DNA from: Candidatus Fluviicola riflensis
Lineage (GTDB): Bacteria; Bacteroidota; Bacteroidia; Flavobacteriales_D; Crocinitomicaceae
NCBI GenBank assembly: GCA_002243285.1
Contig: CP022585.1
Coordinates: 1,786,641 to 1,850,640, forward strand
Reading direction: 5' to 3'
Length of the DNA stretch: 64,000 nucleotides
The position numbers and the translations under genes are program-made. The notes beneath the pieces are model-generated. The model was not told where the DNA came from and did no database searches. It worked only from the letters and a program-made list of their open reading frames with translations. Positions within the stretch are counted from its first letter, which is position 1. Every line of letters starts with the position of its first letter. Below are positions 18,231 through 29,130 of this stretch, piece by piece.

Positions 18231-20228
18231 TTATGAATTCATTGATACTAAAAACTCTTCGTTTGATTTGGTGTGCTCCATGTGCGATTTCATGAATTCC
18301 ATAGCTTCTACAGGATTCATGTCTGCAATGAACTTACGCAGCAACCAGATTCGTTGCAACACATCTTTGCGCACAAGTAAATCTTCGCGACGTGTTCCTG
18401 AAGCAAGAATATCGATAGCAGGGTAGATGCGTCGGTTGGAAATCTTACGATCCAACTGCAACTCCATGTTACCGGTTCCTTTAAATTCTTCAAAAATCAC
18501 CTCATCCATTTTGGAACCGGTTTCCGTTAAGGCTGTTGCTAAAATGGACAATGAACCGCCATTTTCAATTTTACGGGCCGAACCGAAGAATCGTTTTGGT
18601 TTGTGCAACGCGTTGGCATCCACACCACCGGATAATACTTTACCCGAAGCCGGAGAAACGGTGTTGTAAGCACGGGCAAGACGTGTAATGGAATCCAGGA
18701 GTATGCATACATCGTGACCGCATTCAACCATACGTTTTGCTTTTTCCAATACGATGTTGGCCACTTTTACGTGACGATCAGCAGGTTCATCAAATGTTGA
18801 TGCCACTACTTCCGCTTTTACGCTGCGTGCCATGTCGGTTACCTCTTCCGGACGCTCATCAATAAGTAAAACGATCAGGTAAACTTCGGGGTGATTGGCT
18901 GCGATAGCATTTGCTACGTCTTTCAATAACATAGTTTTACCCGTTTTCGGCTGCGCAACGATCATTCCACGCTGGCCTTTACCAATCGGAGCAAACAAAT
19001 CCATGATACGGGTTGATAACGACTCGTCTTTGTGGCCTGTCAGTTTGAATTTCTCGTCCGGGAAAAGCGGCGTTAAGTATTCAAACGGCACACGGTCGCG
19101 AATATAGCTTGGGTGACGGCCATTGATAGAATCGACTTTTACGAGCGGGAAGAATTTTTCACCTTCACGCGGCGGGCGAATCGTGCCACGAACGGTATCA
19201 CCTGTTTTTAATCCGAATAATTTGATCTGACTTTGAGAAACGTACACATCATCAGGTGATGGCAGGTAATTATAGTCAGATGAGCGAAGGAAACCATAGC
19301 CATCCTGGATCACTTCCAATACACCTTCAGCGGTAACAATTCCAACAAGGTTGTAAGCTTCTTCGTCCACTTTTTCTTCTTGTGGCTGCTGATTTTGCTG
19401 CTGACGTTGTTGGTTTTGCTGATTCTGGTTTTGCTGGCGTTGTTGATTTTGATTTTGATTTTGATTCGGGTTCGGGTTCTGGTTTTGTTGTGGCTGTTGA
19501 TTGCCGGCATTGTTTCCGTTACTATTACCGTTTACTTCACCTTGCGGCTGACGCTGTTTGTTGAAAGGCTGGCGGTTTTGTTGTTGCGGATTGTTTTCCC
19601 GGTTTTGCTGATTCGGGTTATTTGGTTGCTGCTGCACGTTACGGGGCTCACGTTGTTCACGTGGTTCCCTGTTTCCTTGCTGCTGATTCTTATTGAAATT
19701 TCCTTTTTCGTTGGCCGGTTTTGCGTTGGGCGCGGCGGATTCTGTTGTTTCAGGAGCCGCTGCAGGAGTTTCTGCTGTTTCGGTTATAACTTCCTGAGCA
19801 GGAATATTTTCACTTGCTTCGGGTTGATTATCATTACCTGCTTTATCTTTACGTGGACGCATTTTTCGCAATGGCGCAGTAGCATCTTCGATTGAAATAA
19901 CTTTTGGTTCTGCCGGAACTGCTTCTACAGGTGCTGATTCAGCTACAGGTTCTGTAAACAAATCAACATTTTTGCCCGGATTGGAGGTTCCGATCGGTTC
20001 GGTGCTGGCTGCTTTTCGCGGTCGGCCTTTTCCTTTTTTATCGTCACCACCTGCGTCTGAGGCTGGCATTTCTTTCAATTCGGGGGAAGCAGGAACGGCT
20101 GTCTCATTTTTGGAGATCAGGTCGATCAATTCGTTTTTTTTGAATGATTCAACGCGCTTGACGCCCAATTTTTTTGCAATTTCTCTTAATTCTGGTAATA
20201 ACTTACCGTTTAAGTCTTGAATGTTCAT
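18231..20228 (-). CDS. rho: Transcription termination factor Rho with long Q/N-rich insertion
   Basis: 665 residues, far longer than the roughly 420 of E. coli Rho. The order is Rho_N helix bundle (1-41), an acidic/Ala-Pro-rich linker, a strongly Q/N/P-rich low-complexity region (about 172-283), a cold-shock RNA-binding domain (about 297-375, with [19 protein letters not shown]) and the hexameric ATPase (P-loop QPKTGKT near 425; Q-loop region [13 protein letters not shown]-loop-like [19 protein letters not shown]). It terminates untranslated transcripts. Q/N-rich insertions in Rho are known in Bacteroides, where the disordered region promotes condensate formation; by analogy the same may apply here. 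A terminator follows. Confidence 0.96.
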   Translation of the reverse strand: MNIQDLNGKLLPELREIAKKLGVKRVESFKKNELIDLISKNETAVPASPELKEMPASDAGGDDKKGKGRPRKAASTEPIGTSNPGKNVDLFTEPVAESAPVEAVPAEPKVISIEDATAPLRKMRPRKDKAGNDNQPEASENIPAQEVITETAETPAAAPETTESAAPNAKPANEKGNFNKNQQQGNREPREQREPRNVQQQPNNPNQQNRENNPQQQNRQPFNKQRQPQGEVNGNSNGNNAGNQQPQQNQNPNPNQNQNQNQQRQQNQNQQNQQRQQQNQQPQEEKVDEEAYNLVGIVTAEGVLEVIQDGYGFLRSSDYNYLPSPDDVYVSQSQIKLFGLKTGDTVRGTIRPPREGEKFFPLVKVDSINGRHPSYIRDRVPFEYLTPLFPDEKFKLTGHKDESLSTRIMDLFAPIGKGQRGMIVAQPKTGKTMLLKDVANAIAANHPEVYLIVLLIDERPEEVTDMARSVKAEVVASTFDEPADRHVKVANIVLEKAKRMVECGHDVCILLDSITRLARAYNTVSPASGKVLSGGVDANALHKPKRFFGSARKIENGGSLSILATALTETGSKMDEVIFEEFKGTGNMELQLDRKISNRRIYPAIDILASGTRREDLLVRKDVLQRIWLLRKFIADMNPVEAMEFMKSHMEHTKSNEEFLVSMNS

Positions 20229-20529
20229 AGATATGATTTGAACTAACTTGTTGTTGTTGTGGAAGTATCATGCGGACTGCATGAATGAATGTCGGGTTAA
20301 TGACTTTGCAATAATACGAATATTCTGTTAACACAATAGCGGATTGTGTTTTTTTTCTAAAAAACCAGTTGTTGAAAACCGGAGTTTTTAAACGAAAGAC
20401 AATAGTTGTAGGGTTTGGTACATCACATAAACCGATGTGAATCAAGTAGTATTGTTAGTGATTATTCAAAATACGTTCCGAAATCACCTTTGCATTTTAC
20501 ATTTTAAATCTGTTAGCAAAATTGACGAT
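20229..20529. other. Intergenic region upstream of rho
   Basis: About 300 bases between rho and the small lipoprotein gene. It presumably holds the rho leader and promoter, but I see no exact TAnnTTTG box, no riboswitch-like structure and no convincing reading frame. Confidence 0.4.
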
Positions 20530-20721
20530 TTACTGATGCGCTTTGCAACCACCGAATTGCTGAACCAACATTTTTGGCGATTGCTGTTTGGGTTTTTCCT
20601 CCTTTACGTTGGATTGATTGCTTTTCGCATGAAGAGTAGTAGTTTCGCCAGAACAGGAATTGAACAGAGCGGTCGTAAAAACGAAACAGCTAATTGCGGA
20701 TATACGGATCAATAGTTTCAT
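20530..20721 (-). CDS. Small lipoprotein
   Basis: 63 residues from the second ATG of the frame (20721): basic start, hydrophobic segment and lipobox LFNSC (Cys about residue 23), followed by a Lys/Ser/Gln-rich soluble tail. It would be anchored in a membrane as a short lipoprotein. It stands alone between rho and uvrA on the same strand. No homologue is recognised. Confidence 0.6.
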   Translation of the reverse strand: MKLLIRISAISCFVFTTALFNSCSGETTTLHAKSNQSNVKEEKPKQQSPKMLVQQFGGCKAHQ

Positions 20722-20807
20722 ACACCAAATGTACATTGTTCATCATATACAATTCCGGTAAATGAGTTAAATGTGTGTTTCGTCGAATAAAATGTTTTGT
20801 TTATCGA

Positions 20808-23603
20808 TTAAACTAATGCACTGAACCGTTCTTTTAAGTGTTTCGCCGTATAGTTGTTTTGTTGGGTAATCAGTTGTTCAGGCGTTCCTTCAAACACCAC
20901 ATTTCCACCTTTTTCGCCACCTTCCGGGCCAATATCAATGATCCAGTCGGCACATTTGATTACGTCCATGTTGTGCTCGATAACCACAATCGAATGTCCG
21001 TCGTTGACCAGGCGATTAAACGCAATCATAAGTTTTTCAATATCATGGAAATGCAAGCCGGTTGTTGGTTCGTCGAAAATAAACAAGGTTTTCTTTGTGT
21101 TTTGAACACCTTTGATCAGGAATGAAGCCAGTTTTACACGCTGTGCTTCACCGCCACTTAATGAACTGGATGATTGTCCCATTTGCAAATAACCCAAGCC
21201 CACGTCTTCGAGCGGTTGAATTTTCTGCACGATTTTCTCGTCCAGTTTATCTTTCCCGACTTTGAAAAATTCCAGTGCGGAAGAAATATCCATTTCCAGG
21301 ATATCGGCGATGTTTTTTTCGCGGTAACGAATATCCAGCGCATCCTGTTTGTAGCGTGAACCGTTACAGGCTTCGCAATTCAGATGCACATCGGCCATAA
21401 ACTGCATGCTTACGGTTACAACACCTTCGCCTTCGCACATTTCACAACGGCCACCTTCTACGTTAAAGGAAAAGAAACCGGGCTTCAAACCTTGCTGCTT
21501 GGCTAATTGCTGGCGCGAAAACAATTCACGGATGTCATCAAATGCTTTTACGTATGTAACTGGATTACTTCTCGACGATTTCCCGATTGGATTCTGGTCG
21601 ATCAGTTCTACTTCGGAAAGGCTGTTTAAATCGCCGGACAATAGTTTAAATAACCCCTGTTGGTCGCCAAATTGCCCGAAGTGTTTACGCACCGCCGGAT
21701 ACAAGATTTCCTTCACCAATGTTGATTTTCCTGAACCGCTTACACCTGTGATAGCCACGATTCGATTCAATGGAAAGTCGATAGTTACGTTTTTTAGATT
21801 GTGTTCGCGCGCGCCTGAAACCGACAGTTTATTTTTCCCGTTGCGCCGTTTGGCGGGCATCGGAATTTCTTTGTTTCCCAGCAAATAATCGGCTGTAAGA
21901 CTGTTTTTGGCATTTTTCAGGTCGGCATAAGTTCCCTGGAAGACCACTTCGCCACCAAATTTACCGGCTGCCGGACCAATGTCGATAATTTCATCGGCGG
22001 CTTTCATAATATCTTCTTCGTGTTCTACAACAATGACCGTATTTCCGAGGTCGCGGAGCCGTTTGAGTACTTTGATCAATCGCTCCGTATCACGCGGATG
22101 CAAACCAATACTCGGTTCGTCCAGGATATACATGGAACCTACCAAACTGCTCCCCAGCGAAGTGGCCAGGTTGATTCGTTGTGATTCACCACCAGAAAGC
22201 GTATTGGCTGCACGGTTGAGTGTCAGGTAACCCAATCCGACATCGCAGAGAAAGCTCAGGCGCTGCGTGATTTCAGGCAAAACGCGTTTCGTAACCTGTT
22301 GGTCATGTTCGGAGACTTTCAGATTCTGAAAAAACTCCAATGCTTCTTCTACCGGCATCAATACCAGTTCTTTGATACTTCGACCGTCAACTTTTACAAA
22401 ATTGGCATCTTCGCGCAAACGGGTTCCGTGGCATTCAGGACAATTTGTTTTTCCCCTATAACGGGAAAGCATCACGCGGTATTGAATTTTATAGGATTGG
22501 CTTTCAATGTGTGCAATGAAACCGTTGATTCCGGTGAAATACTTATTTCCTTTCCACAGCAGATCATATTGTTCTTTGGTCAGTTCATCAATAGGCCGGT
22601 GAACGGGGAAATCAAACTTTCGTGAATTGGAGATCAATTCCTGCTGATATTCGCTCATCACCTCGCCTTTCCACGGTGCGATTGCTCCTTCAAAAACGCT
22701 CAAACTCGTATCGGGAATTACCAAATTAGGATCGATCCCGATCACCGAACCATAACCTTCGCAGGTTTTGCAGGCTCCGTATGGATTATTGAAGGTAAAG
22801 AGGTGAGGAGTCGGCTCGGCAAAGGCCATTCCGTCGAGTTCGAACTTTCCCGAAAAGTGACGTTCTTCTTTCGTGTCAATCGAAAAGACCATGCATTCGT
22901 TGTTTCCTTCGGCATAAGCCAATTGTACAGAGTCGGCTAATCGTCCGCGTGTATCATCATCCGGAGCTTGCGTAACAATCCGGTCGATCACAATATAGAT
23001 AATAGCATCTTCAGAAAGAGTGGAAGGAGTCAGGTCTTCGAGCGCAACCATTTCATGATCGATGAGCAAACGGCTGTAACCTTGTTCTTTTAAGAGTTGC
23101 AGGCTTCGTTCTTTTCCATACTGTTTGAGATGTGTATAAGGTGCGCAAATCAGCAATCGTTTTCCGTCTTCTACAGAGAAAATGTACCCAAGCACGTCCT
23201 GTACGTTTTGTTTTTTCACCTCGTGACCTGAAATAGGGGAAATTGTTTTTCCAATCCGGGCAAACAACAATTTGAGGTAATCATAGATTTCTGTTGTTGT
23301 TCCAACTGTAGACCGCGGGTTGTTGGAAATTACTTTTTGCTGAATAGCTATCGCAGGTGCAATTCCTTTGATAAAGTCGGTTTCAGGTTTATCCAGTTTA
23401 CCGAGAAATTGTCGCGCATACGACGATAAACTTTCAATATAACGTCGTTGCCCTTCGGCATAAAGTGTATCAAACGCCAGGGAAGATTTTCCTGAGCCTG
23501 ATAAACCGGTAATTACGGTAAGCTTTCCGTGCGGTATTTTAACTTCGAGATTTTTGAGATTATTGACGCGTGCGCCTTTGATATGAATGCATTTTTCGGC
23601 CAT
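20808..23603 (-). CDS. uvrA: Excinuclease ABC subunit A
   Basis: 931 residues, normal UvrA length. It is the damage-recognition ATPase of nucleotide excision repair, which loads UvrB. There are two ABC modules: first P-loop GLSGSGKSS at residues 33-41, second GVSGSGKST. Signatures are LSGGESQR and LSGGEAQR. The zinc-binding modules are [14 protein letters not shown] and [14 protein letters not shown], and the insertion domain motif is [16 protein letters not shown]. All expected motifs are intact. The start is 4 bases after a TATCTTCG box, suggesting a very short leader. Bacteroidetes often have more than one uvrA; this one looks like the canonical UvrA1. Confidence 0.97.
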   Translation of the reverse strand: MAEKCIHIKGARVNNLKNLEVKIPHGKLTVITGLSGSGKSSLAFDTLYAEGQRRYIESLSSYARQFLGKLDKPETDFIKGIAPAIAIQQKVISNNPRSTVGTTTEIYDYLKLLFARIGKTISPISGHEVKKQNVQDVLGYIFSVEDGKRLLICAPYTHLKQYGKERSLQLLKEQGYSRLLIDHEMVALEDLTPSTLSEDAIIYIVIDRIVTQAPDDDTRGRLADSVQLAYAEGNNECMVFSIDTKEERHFSGKFELDGMAFAEPTPHLFTFNNPYGACKTCEGYGSVIGIDPNLVIPDTSLSVFEGAIAPWKGEVMSEYQQELISNSRKFDFPVHRPIDELTKEQYDLLWKGNKYFTGINGFIAHIESQSYKIQYRVMLSRYRGKTNCPECHGTRLREDANFVKVDGRSIKELVLMPVEEALEFFQNLKVSEHDQQVTKRVLPEITQRLSFLCDVGLGYLTLNRAANTLSGGESQRINLATSLGSSLVGSMYILDEPSIGLHPRDTERLIKVLKRLRDLGNTVIVVEHEEDIMKAADEIIDIGPAAGKFGGEVVFQGTYADLKNAKNSLTADYLLGNKEIPMPAKRRNGKNKLSVSGAREHNLKNVTIDFPLNRIVAITGVSGSGKSTLVKEILYPAVRKHFGQFGDQQGLFKLLSGDLNSLSEVELIDQNPIGKSSRSNPVTYVKAFDDIRELFSRQQLAKQQGLKPGFFSFNVEGGRCEMCEGEGVVTVSMQFMADVHLNCEACNGSRYKQDALDIRYREKNIADILEMDISSALEFFKVGKDKLDEKIVQKIQPLEDVGLGYLQMGQSSSSLSGGEAQRVKLASFLIKGVQNTKKTLFIFDEPTTGLHFHDIEKLMIAFNRLVNDGHSIVVIEHNMDVIKCADWIIDIGPEGGEKGGNVVFEGTPEQLITQQNNYTAKHLKERFSALV

Positions 23604-23626
23604 ACTGCGAAGATAATCATTGTTTA

Positions 23627-23709
23627 ATGTTGAATGCTTAATTTTTAATGTTGAATGCAGATTTCTGATGAGAGATTAATTCAACATTAAAAATTCAACA
23701 TTAAGCATT
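23627..23709. repeat. AT-rich imperfect inverted repeat between uvrA and the sigma gene
   Basis: Units of AATGTTGAAT on the left (23627-23656) face ATTCAACATT units on the right (23679-23709); a one-unit deletion separates the arms. The region lies between divergently transcribed uvrA and sigma genes, and could be a decayed repeat or a structured regulatory element. Confidence 0.6.
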
Positions 23710-23873
23710 GATTATTGTGTAACGAAACAGGAAATTTGACTTTTTTTTACCCTTTTTTTGTTTTTTTGGCAAAATGTTCTATATTCGTCGAATACAAACG
23801 CATAAGCCTATAGAGATAATTCTACATTAAACAAGATTTACAGAAGTAAGTTAAACTTTTTAAGAGTAGAGTT

Positions 23874-24473
23874 ATGGTTATGAAAAATCTAGACGACCAA
23901 CAGCTTGTGTCTATTTATTTAGACGGTGGAGAACAAGCATTCGAGGTGTTACTATTGCGTCACAAAGACAAAATTTTCCGAAGCATTTACAATAAGATTC
24001 GCGACCGCGAGCTTGCAGAAGATATTTTTCAGGAAACATTCGTGAAAGTAATTAACACCCTCAAATTGGGTAATTATAATGAAGAAGGTAAGTTTTTGCC
24101 TTGGGCGATGCGTATTGCGCAGAACTTGGTAATTGACCATTTCAGAAAAGCAGGACGTATGCGTATGGTGGGCGAGCGTTCTTCTAAAAGTGAAGATTTC
24201 AATATCTTTTCTATTCTGAAACTGGAAGATGCCAATATCGAGCAAAGCATTACCCGCGATGAGTTGGAAAAACAAATGATCCAATTGATTGACTATTTGC
24301 CCGAGACACAAAAAGATATTATTCTAAAACGCATTTTTCAAGATCTGTCTTTTAAAGAGATTGCGGATATGGAAGATATTTCAATCAATACGGCACTTGG
24401 ACGGATGCGCTATGCGCTGATCAACCTGCGCAAAATGATTGAAAAATACCAGCTTGTCACCGATATCGATTGA
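23874..24473 (+). CDS. ECF-type RNA polymerase sigma-70 family factor
   Basis: 199 residues. Region 2 (about 25-95) contains ELAEDIFQETFVKVI and the -10-binding helix FLPWAMRIAQNLVIDHFRKA. Region 4 (about 130-190) contains LPETQKDIILKRIFQDLSFKEIA and a C-terminal HTH. No region 1.1 or 3, so it is a group-4 type. No anti-sigma factor gene is adjacent, unlike many ECFs. A second in-frame ATG at 23880 is an equally possible start. The upstream AT-rich segment has a TATATTCG box. A strong terminator follows. Confidence 0.9.
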   Translation: MVMKNLDDQQLVSIYLDGGEQAFEVLLLRHKDKIFRSIYNKIRDRELAEDIFQETFVKVINTLKLGNYNEEGKFLPWAMRIAQNLVIDHFRKAGRMRMVGERSSKSEDFNIFSILKLEDANIEQSITRDELEKQMIQLIDYLPETQKDIILKRIFQDLSFKEIADMEDISINTALGRMRYALINLRKMIEKYQLVTDID

Positions 24474-24499
24474 TATCTTTTTTAAGAATTGAGTTTTGG

Positions 24500-24527
24500 A
24501 AGACGGCTGTAACAGGCCGTCTTTTTT
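24500..24527 (+). terminator. Terminator after the sigma-factor gene
   Basis: AAGACGGC (24500-24507) pairs with GCCGTCTT (24516-24523), and the Ts of the arm continue to 24527. Confidence 0.9.
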
Positions 24528-24560
24528 GTGGAAAAAAGTGTGATTCAAAATGGATTTCGA

Positions 24561-24606
24561 GAATTCGCATGTTCGCAATATTGCGAACACTCAAATTTGC
24601 GAATTC
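24561..24606. repeat. Nested perfect palindrome between convergent genes
   Basis: A perfect 20-base palindrome at 24570-24589 (TGTTCGCAAT and its complement) is enclosed by a second inverted pair, GAATTCGCA (24561-24569) and TGCGAATTC (24598-24606). It has no T tract, so it is not an ordinary terminator. Confidence 0.7.
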
Positions 24607-24640
24607 GCTCCAGAAAATCGGGATTTAAACCAGAAAATCA

Positions 24641-24680
24641 AAACCAAAAAGGGACTATCCTTTTGAGACAGCCCCTTTTC
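24641..24680 (-). terminator. Terminator after the large PKD/type-B-sorting gene
   Basis: Twelve-base stem (24667-24678 with 24648-24659, two wobbles). A T-rich tract follows on the minus strand. Confidence 0.8.
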
Positions 24681-24697
24681 GGTTATAGACAATTAGC

Positions 24698-27600
24698 TTA
24701 TTTCAGTATGTTCACGTGGCCGGTAAGAGCCTCCAACTGAGGTTCGTCGCGGTCAAGTGATTTGAACTCGATTTTCCAGGTATAGGTACCGTCTTGCGCT
24801 ATCTCTCCGGCAAATGAACCGTTCCAACCGTAGTCTACATCTTTCGACTCGAAAACTAATTGTCCCCAACGATTAAAAATATATAGATGATAGGTATCCC
24901 GATCAAAGCCTGATGTGAACTGTGGTTTGAACTCCTCGTTGAAACCATCACCATCAGGAGTAAATGTATTCGGTACGTAGTAAATCAATTCTTCTTCCAC
25001 GGTTACCGTTGCTTCTGCCACATCGATACAACCATGTTCGCTGATCGCAGTGAGTACAATTGTATAGTTTGCAATTGCATCGCTATAGTCATGCGTTGGT
25101 TCTTCCAGTGTTGATGTACCACCATCGCCAAATTCCCATTCATAGGTAACGGCCCCTACCGAAGTATTAACCATTGTAGTCGTAGGATCGAGTTCTGACA
25201 TCACGGCCGGACTTGAATAGAATTGCGCAAGCGGATTTGGAAACACACACACAACGCTCATCAATTGAGTATCCGATACACAACCCAGTGCGGTGGTTGT
25301 TGTCAATGTGACGTCATAGCAACCTGCATCTTCAAATAAATGACTCACTGATCCGCAACCTACGTCAGAAGTGCCATCACTGAATTCCCAGAAGCAATTG
25401 CTGCCACCAGAAGAAAGATTGGTAAACGTTACCTGGAGCGGAGCACAACCTTCTGCCGTATTAACGGTAAAATTGACATCAACCGGTGGTTCAATTGATA
25501 TCGTAACGGCATCCAGCGCCTGACATCCATTGGCATCTGTTCCCATAACGGTATAGGTTCCGGTTGTTGCCGGTTGAAACGGTACACCATCTGTGATGCC
25601 ATTATCCCAGAAATAAGTTACGGCGCCTGATGCCTCAAGGATTACAGAACTTTCCGAACAAATCGTCTGATTGGGTCCTGCATTTATAATTGGCAGTGGG
25701 TTTACCAGAACAGTCAGGGAATCGCTGGCAATACAGCCGTTTGCATCCGTTCCGGTTACGACATAAACGGTTGAACCGAGCGGAGGAGTGAAGATGTTTC
25801 CGTTAATAACTCCATAATCCCAATGATAATTGGCCGCGCCGGTTGCTGTAAGACTTGTTGTTTGGCCGTTACACAATACTACATCAGAGCCTGCTTCAAC
25901 CACCGGATCGGTGTAAAAGAATACTTGTACTTCGTCCGTGTTGATGCACCCGTTGCCATCTGTTCCTGTAACTGTATATGTATTGGGAGTTAACGGTTCA
26001 AATGAAACACCATCGCTGATTCCATTGTTCCAGGAATAGCTGAGAGCCCCCGAACCGCTGAAAGCAACATCTGTTCCCGGACAAATTGTAACGTCCGGAC
26101 CTGCGCCTACAACCGGTAATGGGTAAATGACCGTCGGGTTTAGTGCAATTGCAGCACATCCCAAAGAATTAGTGGCTATCAACGTGACATTGTAAATAGC
26201 TGCTGCCGGGAATATATGACTCCCATTAACTGATTGTTCATTGGGAGAACCATCGCCAAAATTCCAGTCATACGTAAGCGGATAAATGTCAGAAGACTGA
26301 TTCGTAAAATCAATAGCATTTAAAGCGCATGATCCGGTGCTCGTAAAAGCGACTGTCGGAATAGGATTTACTGTTATAACCATCGAATCTGTGTCGGTGC
26401 ATCCGTTGAGATCTGTTCCGATTACCGTACAAACGGTGGTACCAAGTGAAGGTGTAAAAGCGAGTCCGTTTAAAAGCCCTTGATCCCACTGAAAAAAGGT
26501 AGCTCCGGTAGCTGTCGGAATAGTTATGCCACCCAGGCAAAGTGTTGCATCCGGCCCGGCATCAACTGTTGGATTGCTGTAAAATTGTAACAGTGCGTTA
26601 TCAGTATTGCTGCATCCATTGGCGTCAGTTCCTACAACGGTATAAAGACCTGTTGTAAGCGGTGTAAACGCAACGCCATCACTAATTCCATTATCCCACA
26701 CGTAATTCATTGCTCCTGAAGCACTGAACATGGCCGTTGCACCCGGACAAATGGTTTGATCCGGGCCTGCATCCACAACCGGTAGGGCATAGATCATTGT
26801 CGGATTTGTGACGCTGACAACACAGCCCATTGAATTTGTGGCTGTTAACGTTACATTGTAAGTAGCACTCGCCGCGTAGACGTGACCTGTATTGATGGTT
26901 TGCACATTTGGTGAACCATCACCGAAATCCCAATCATAAGTCAGTGGATAAATATCTGAGGAGGTATTTGTGAAATCAGTACTGTTTAAAGCACAAGCTC
27001 CGACACTTGAAAAAGCGACTGTAGGAATTGAGTAAACCAAAACAACCAGGGAATCGGTATCGGTGCATCCGTTGATGTCTGTTCCGATTACACTGTAAAT
27101 GGTGGATCCCAAAACGGAAGGTACAAAGCCAATTCCATTCACAACACCCTGATCCCATTGATAAGTGGCCGCTCCTGCTCCTGTAAGAGTTGCTGTTCCA
27201 CCCAGGCAAAGCGCCACATCGGCTCCGGCATCAACCACTGGATTGGGGTAAAACAACACTTGAGCGTTGTCTGTATTGCTGCAACCATTAGCATCTGTTC
27301 CTACAACGGTATAAAGACCTGTTGTAAGCGGTGTAAACGCAACGCCATCACTAATTCCATTATCCCACACGTAATTCATTGCTCCTGAAGCACTGAACAT
27401 GACCGTTGCGCCCGGGCAAATGGTTTGATCCGGGCCTGCATCCACAATGGGAAGCGGGTAAATCTGTGTCGGATTGGTGGCGTTTGCAATACATCCCATC
27501 AGATTGGTAGCAGTTAACGTGACATTGTAACTGGCTCCGGCCGGATAAGTATGGTTTGCATTGATGGTTTGTTCGTTCGGAGAACCATCGCCAAAGGCCC

Positions 27601-28828
27601 AATCATAGGTTAACGGATAAACATCCGAAGAGGTATTTGTGAAGGCAGTAGCGGTTGATGCGCAAGATCCGACACTGGTAAAAGCAACTGTTGGAGAGTT
27701 GTAGACATCAATTTCATGTTCAATTGTGTCCAGACATCCTTCTGTAGAACTTGCAATGAGTTGAACAAGGTAGGAACCTCCATCTGTAAATGTATGATTC
27801 GGATGCTGTAAATTAGAACTATTACCATCACCGAAATTCCAGGTCCAGCCAACAACATTTCCGGAAGTAACAACTGATTGATCAGTAAAAGGAAGTCCGA
27901 TGCCTTCACAACCTGAAAGTCCGGCAAACTCAGCCGTAACCGTTGTGGGAACGATCTGAATAGGAAGATCCACTTCACAGTTTCCCTGGTTAGAGAAGGA
28001 AGTCATTGTACACGTGTAAACCGTACCGAGCGCCGGTGTAGGAATTGTAACCTGTTGCCCTGACAATCCGCCGGGATTCCATTCATATTGCTGAAAACCC
28101 AAAGGTGCAGTAAGCGTTACCTGAGTATCTCCTGAGCAATAAGCCAGATCAATAGCCATTGGAGCGCATTCTGCTGCGATGTAAGCATAACCGAAATGTC
28201 CTGTGAGTAAACAGTCGCGGGTTGTGAACTCAATCAGCACATTTTGCCCTATATAAGCGGTTAGATCAATTCCCACAGTTGACCATGGCAACCAGGTTAC
28301 ACCGCCACAGGTTTGGAAATTTTGTCCTTCCTGTCCACCATATACATTATAGGTACCACAGTTCCCACCGATCGGGTTCCCCAAATTGTCCAGGATACGA
28401 ACTGTAAATTCGGGTTGTTCTTCCGGTAAGTGTCCTGCCGGATTTTCCAACACTACAGCATACTTATAAATAAAGAGTGCTGTTTGTGCTGTCACGGCTA
28501 ACGTGTAGATCAATTCTTCGGCCTGGGCACCGGTATTGTTGTTGCCTAGTCGGGCAGAGGAAGTTCCTCCCGGAGGCAGAACGTTAAGCCCGCCACACGT
28601 AAACGGATCAATACCTGGAGCATTCATAATAGTGTGTCGTCCATTTACGATTCCCAGGTTCTGGTCAGGATCGGCATAAGTACCGGTTGTGCCTTGCCAA
28701 AAGGAAAAGTTTCCCTGACCGAAGTCAGCATTTGGACAAGTAGATTGAGAAAACACGAATGATTGTTGCAGAAGTAGTATTACAGCAATAATCAGTGTCG
28801 CTTTTGGATGTTGTAGAGGTGTTTCCAT
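24698..28828 (-). CDS. Large secreted PKD-repeat protein with T9SS type B sorting domain
   Basis: 1376 residues. The signal peptide (1-27, ending FVFSQ) is followed by a beta-sandwich N-terminal region (about 30-225) and alternating PKD domains with the motif WxFGDGSPN or WNFGDGNSS. Ig-like units of the form YVWDNGISDG...YTVxGTDANGC are interleaved. The C-terminal ~95 residues are a CHU_C gliding-motility/type B sorting domain (FTPDGDGFNEEFKPQF, YIFNRWGQLVFES, GTYTWKIEFKS). It should pass the Sec system and then the type IX system to the cell surface or medium. Repeats are nearly identical in DNA: about 100 identical bases begin at 26631 and 27300. It is probably adhesive or structural. It is paralogous in architecture to the next large gene. 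Confidence 0.92.
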   Translation of the reverse strand: METPLQHPKATLIIAVILLLQQSFVFSQSTCPNADFGQGNFSFWQGTTGTYADPDQNLGIVNGRHTIMNAPGIDPFTCGGLNVLPPGGTSSARLGNNNTGAQAEELIYTLAVTAQTALFIYKYAVVLENPAGHLPEEQPEFTVRILDNLGNPIGGNCGTYNVYGGQEGQNFQTCGGVTWLPWSTVGIDLTAYIGQNVLIEFTTRDCLLTGHFGYAYIAAECAPMAIDLAYCSGDTQVTLTAPLGFQQYEWNPGGLSGQQVTIPTPALGTVYTCTMTSFSNQGNCEVDLPIQIVPTTVTAEFAGLSGCEGIGLPFTDQSVVTSGNVVGWTWNFGDGNSSNLQHPNHTFTDGGSYLVQLIASSTEGCLDTIEHEIDVYNSPTVAFTSVGSCASTATAFTNTSSDVYPLTYDWAFGDGSPNEQTINANHTYPAGASYNVTLTATNLMGCIANATNPTQIYPLPIVDAGPDQTICPGATVMFSASGAMNYVWDNGISDGVAFTPLTTGLYTVVGTDANGCSNTDNAQVLFYPNPVVDAGADVALCLGGTATLTGAGAATYQWDQGVVNGIGFVPSVLGSTIYSVIGTDINGCTDTDSLVVLVYSIPTVAFSSVGACALNSTDFTNTSSDIYPLTYDWDFGDGSPNVQTINTGHVYAASATYNVTLTATNSMGCVVSVTNPTMIYALPVVDAGPDQTICPGATAMFSASGAMNYVWDNGISDGVAFTPLTTGLYTVVGTDANGCSNTDNALLQFYSNPTVDAGPDATLCLGGITIPTATGATFFQWDQGLLNGLAFTPSLGTTVCTVIGTDLNGCTDTDSMVITVNPIPTVAFTSTGSCALNAIDFTNQSSDIYPLTYDWNFGDGSPNEQSVNGSHIFPAAAIYNVTLIATNSLGCAAIALNPTVIYPLPVVGAGPDVTICPGTDVAFSGSGALSYSWNNGISDGVSFEPLTPNTYTVTGTDGNGCINTDEVQVFFYTDPVVEAGSDVVLCNGQTTSLTATGAANYHWDYGVINGNIFTPPLGSTVYVVTGTDANGCIASDSLTVLVNPLPIINAGPNQTICSESSVILEASGAVTYFWDNGITDGVPFQPATTGTYTVMGTDANGCQALDAVTISIEPPVDVNFTVNTAEGCAPLQVTFTNLSSGGSNCFWEFSDGTSDVGCGSVSHLFEDAGCYDVTLTTTTALGCVSDTQLMSVVCVFPNPLAQFYSSPAVMSELDPTTTMVNTSVGAVTYEWEFGDGGTSTLEEPTHDYSDAIANYTIVLTAISEHGCIDVAEATVTVEEELIYYVPNTFTPDGDGFNEEFKPQFTSGFDRDTYHLYIFNRWGQLVFESKDVDYGWNGSFAGEIAQDGTYTWKIEFKSLDRDEPQLEALTGHVNILK

Positions 28829-29130
28829 AGCGCAATGTTTAGTAGATTCCGAATAAGTTATGACTTGTTTTTGCTAAATCCAATGCGCACATAGCTTTTT
28901 TAACAATAATTGGAATACTATTAGACGAATACAAAAAAAGTAGGGATGAATCGGTTGTGTTTCTGAACATTTTTAGTTGTGGAAATCACAAAAATTCATT
29001 TTCGGAAGATTGTTGTGGTTTAGTAAACGGTATAAAAATGACTTTAAAAGGTAGTTAAAAGCCTTTTAAATGCAAAAACCGCCTTCATGTGTTTTTCACG
29101 AAGACGGTTTGAATTTAAGTGAAGGAATTA
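28829..29130. other. Intergenic region between the two large T9SS genes
   Basis: The sequence before 28829 should hold the promoter of the PKD gene; no exact TAnnTTTG box is seen. It also contains a TTTAAAAGG/CCTTTTAAA inverted pair (29043-29070) and the terminator of the SprB-like gene. No reading frame is convincing. Confidence 0.5.
29074..29110 (-). terminator. Terminator after the SprB-repeat gene
   Basis: Minus-strand stem AAACCGTCTTC with GAAGGCGGTTT (one wobble) around a 13-base loop, followed by Ts. Confidence 0.82.

Noticed and set aside
19380..19895. 171-codon hydrophobic plus-strand frame inside rho
   Set aside because: It is the antisense of the Q/N-rich repeat of Rho; its apparent membrane helices come from CAA/CAG runs read backwards.
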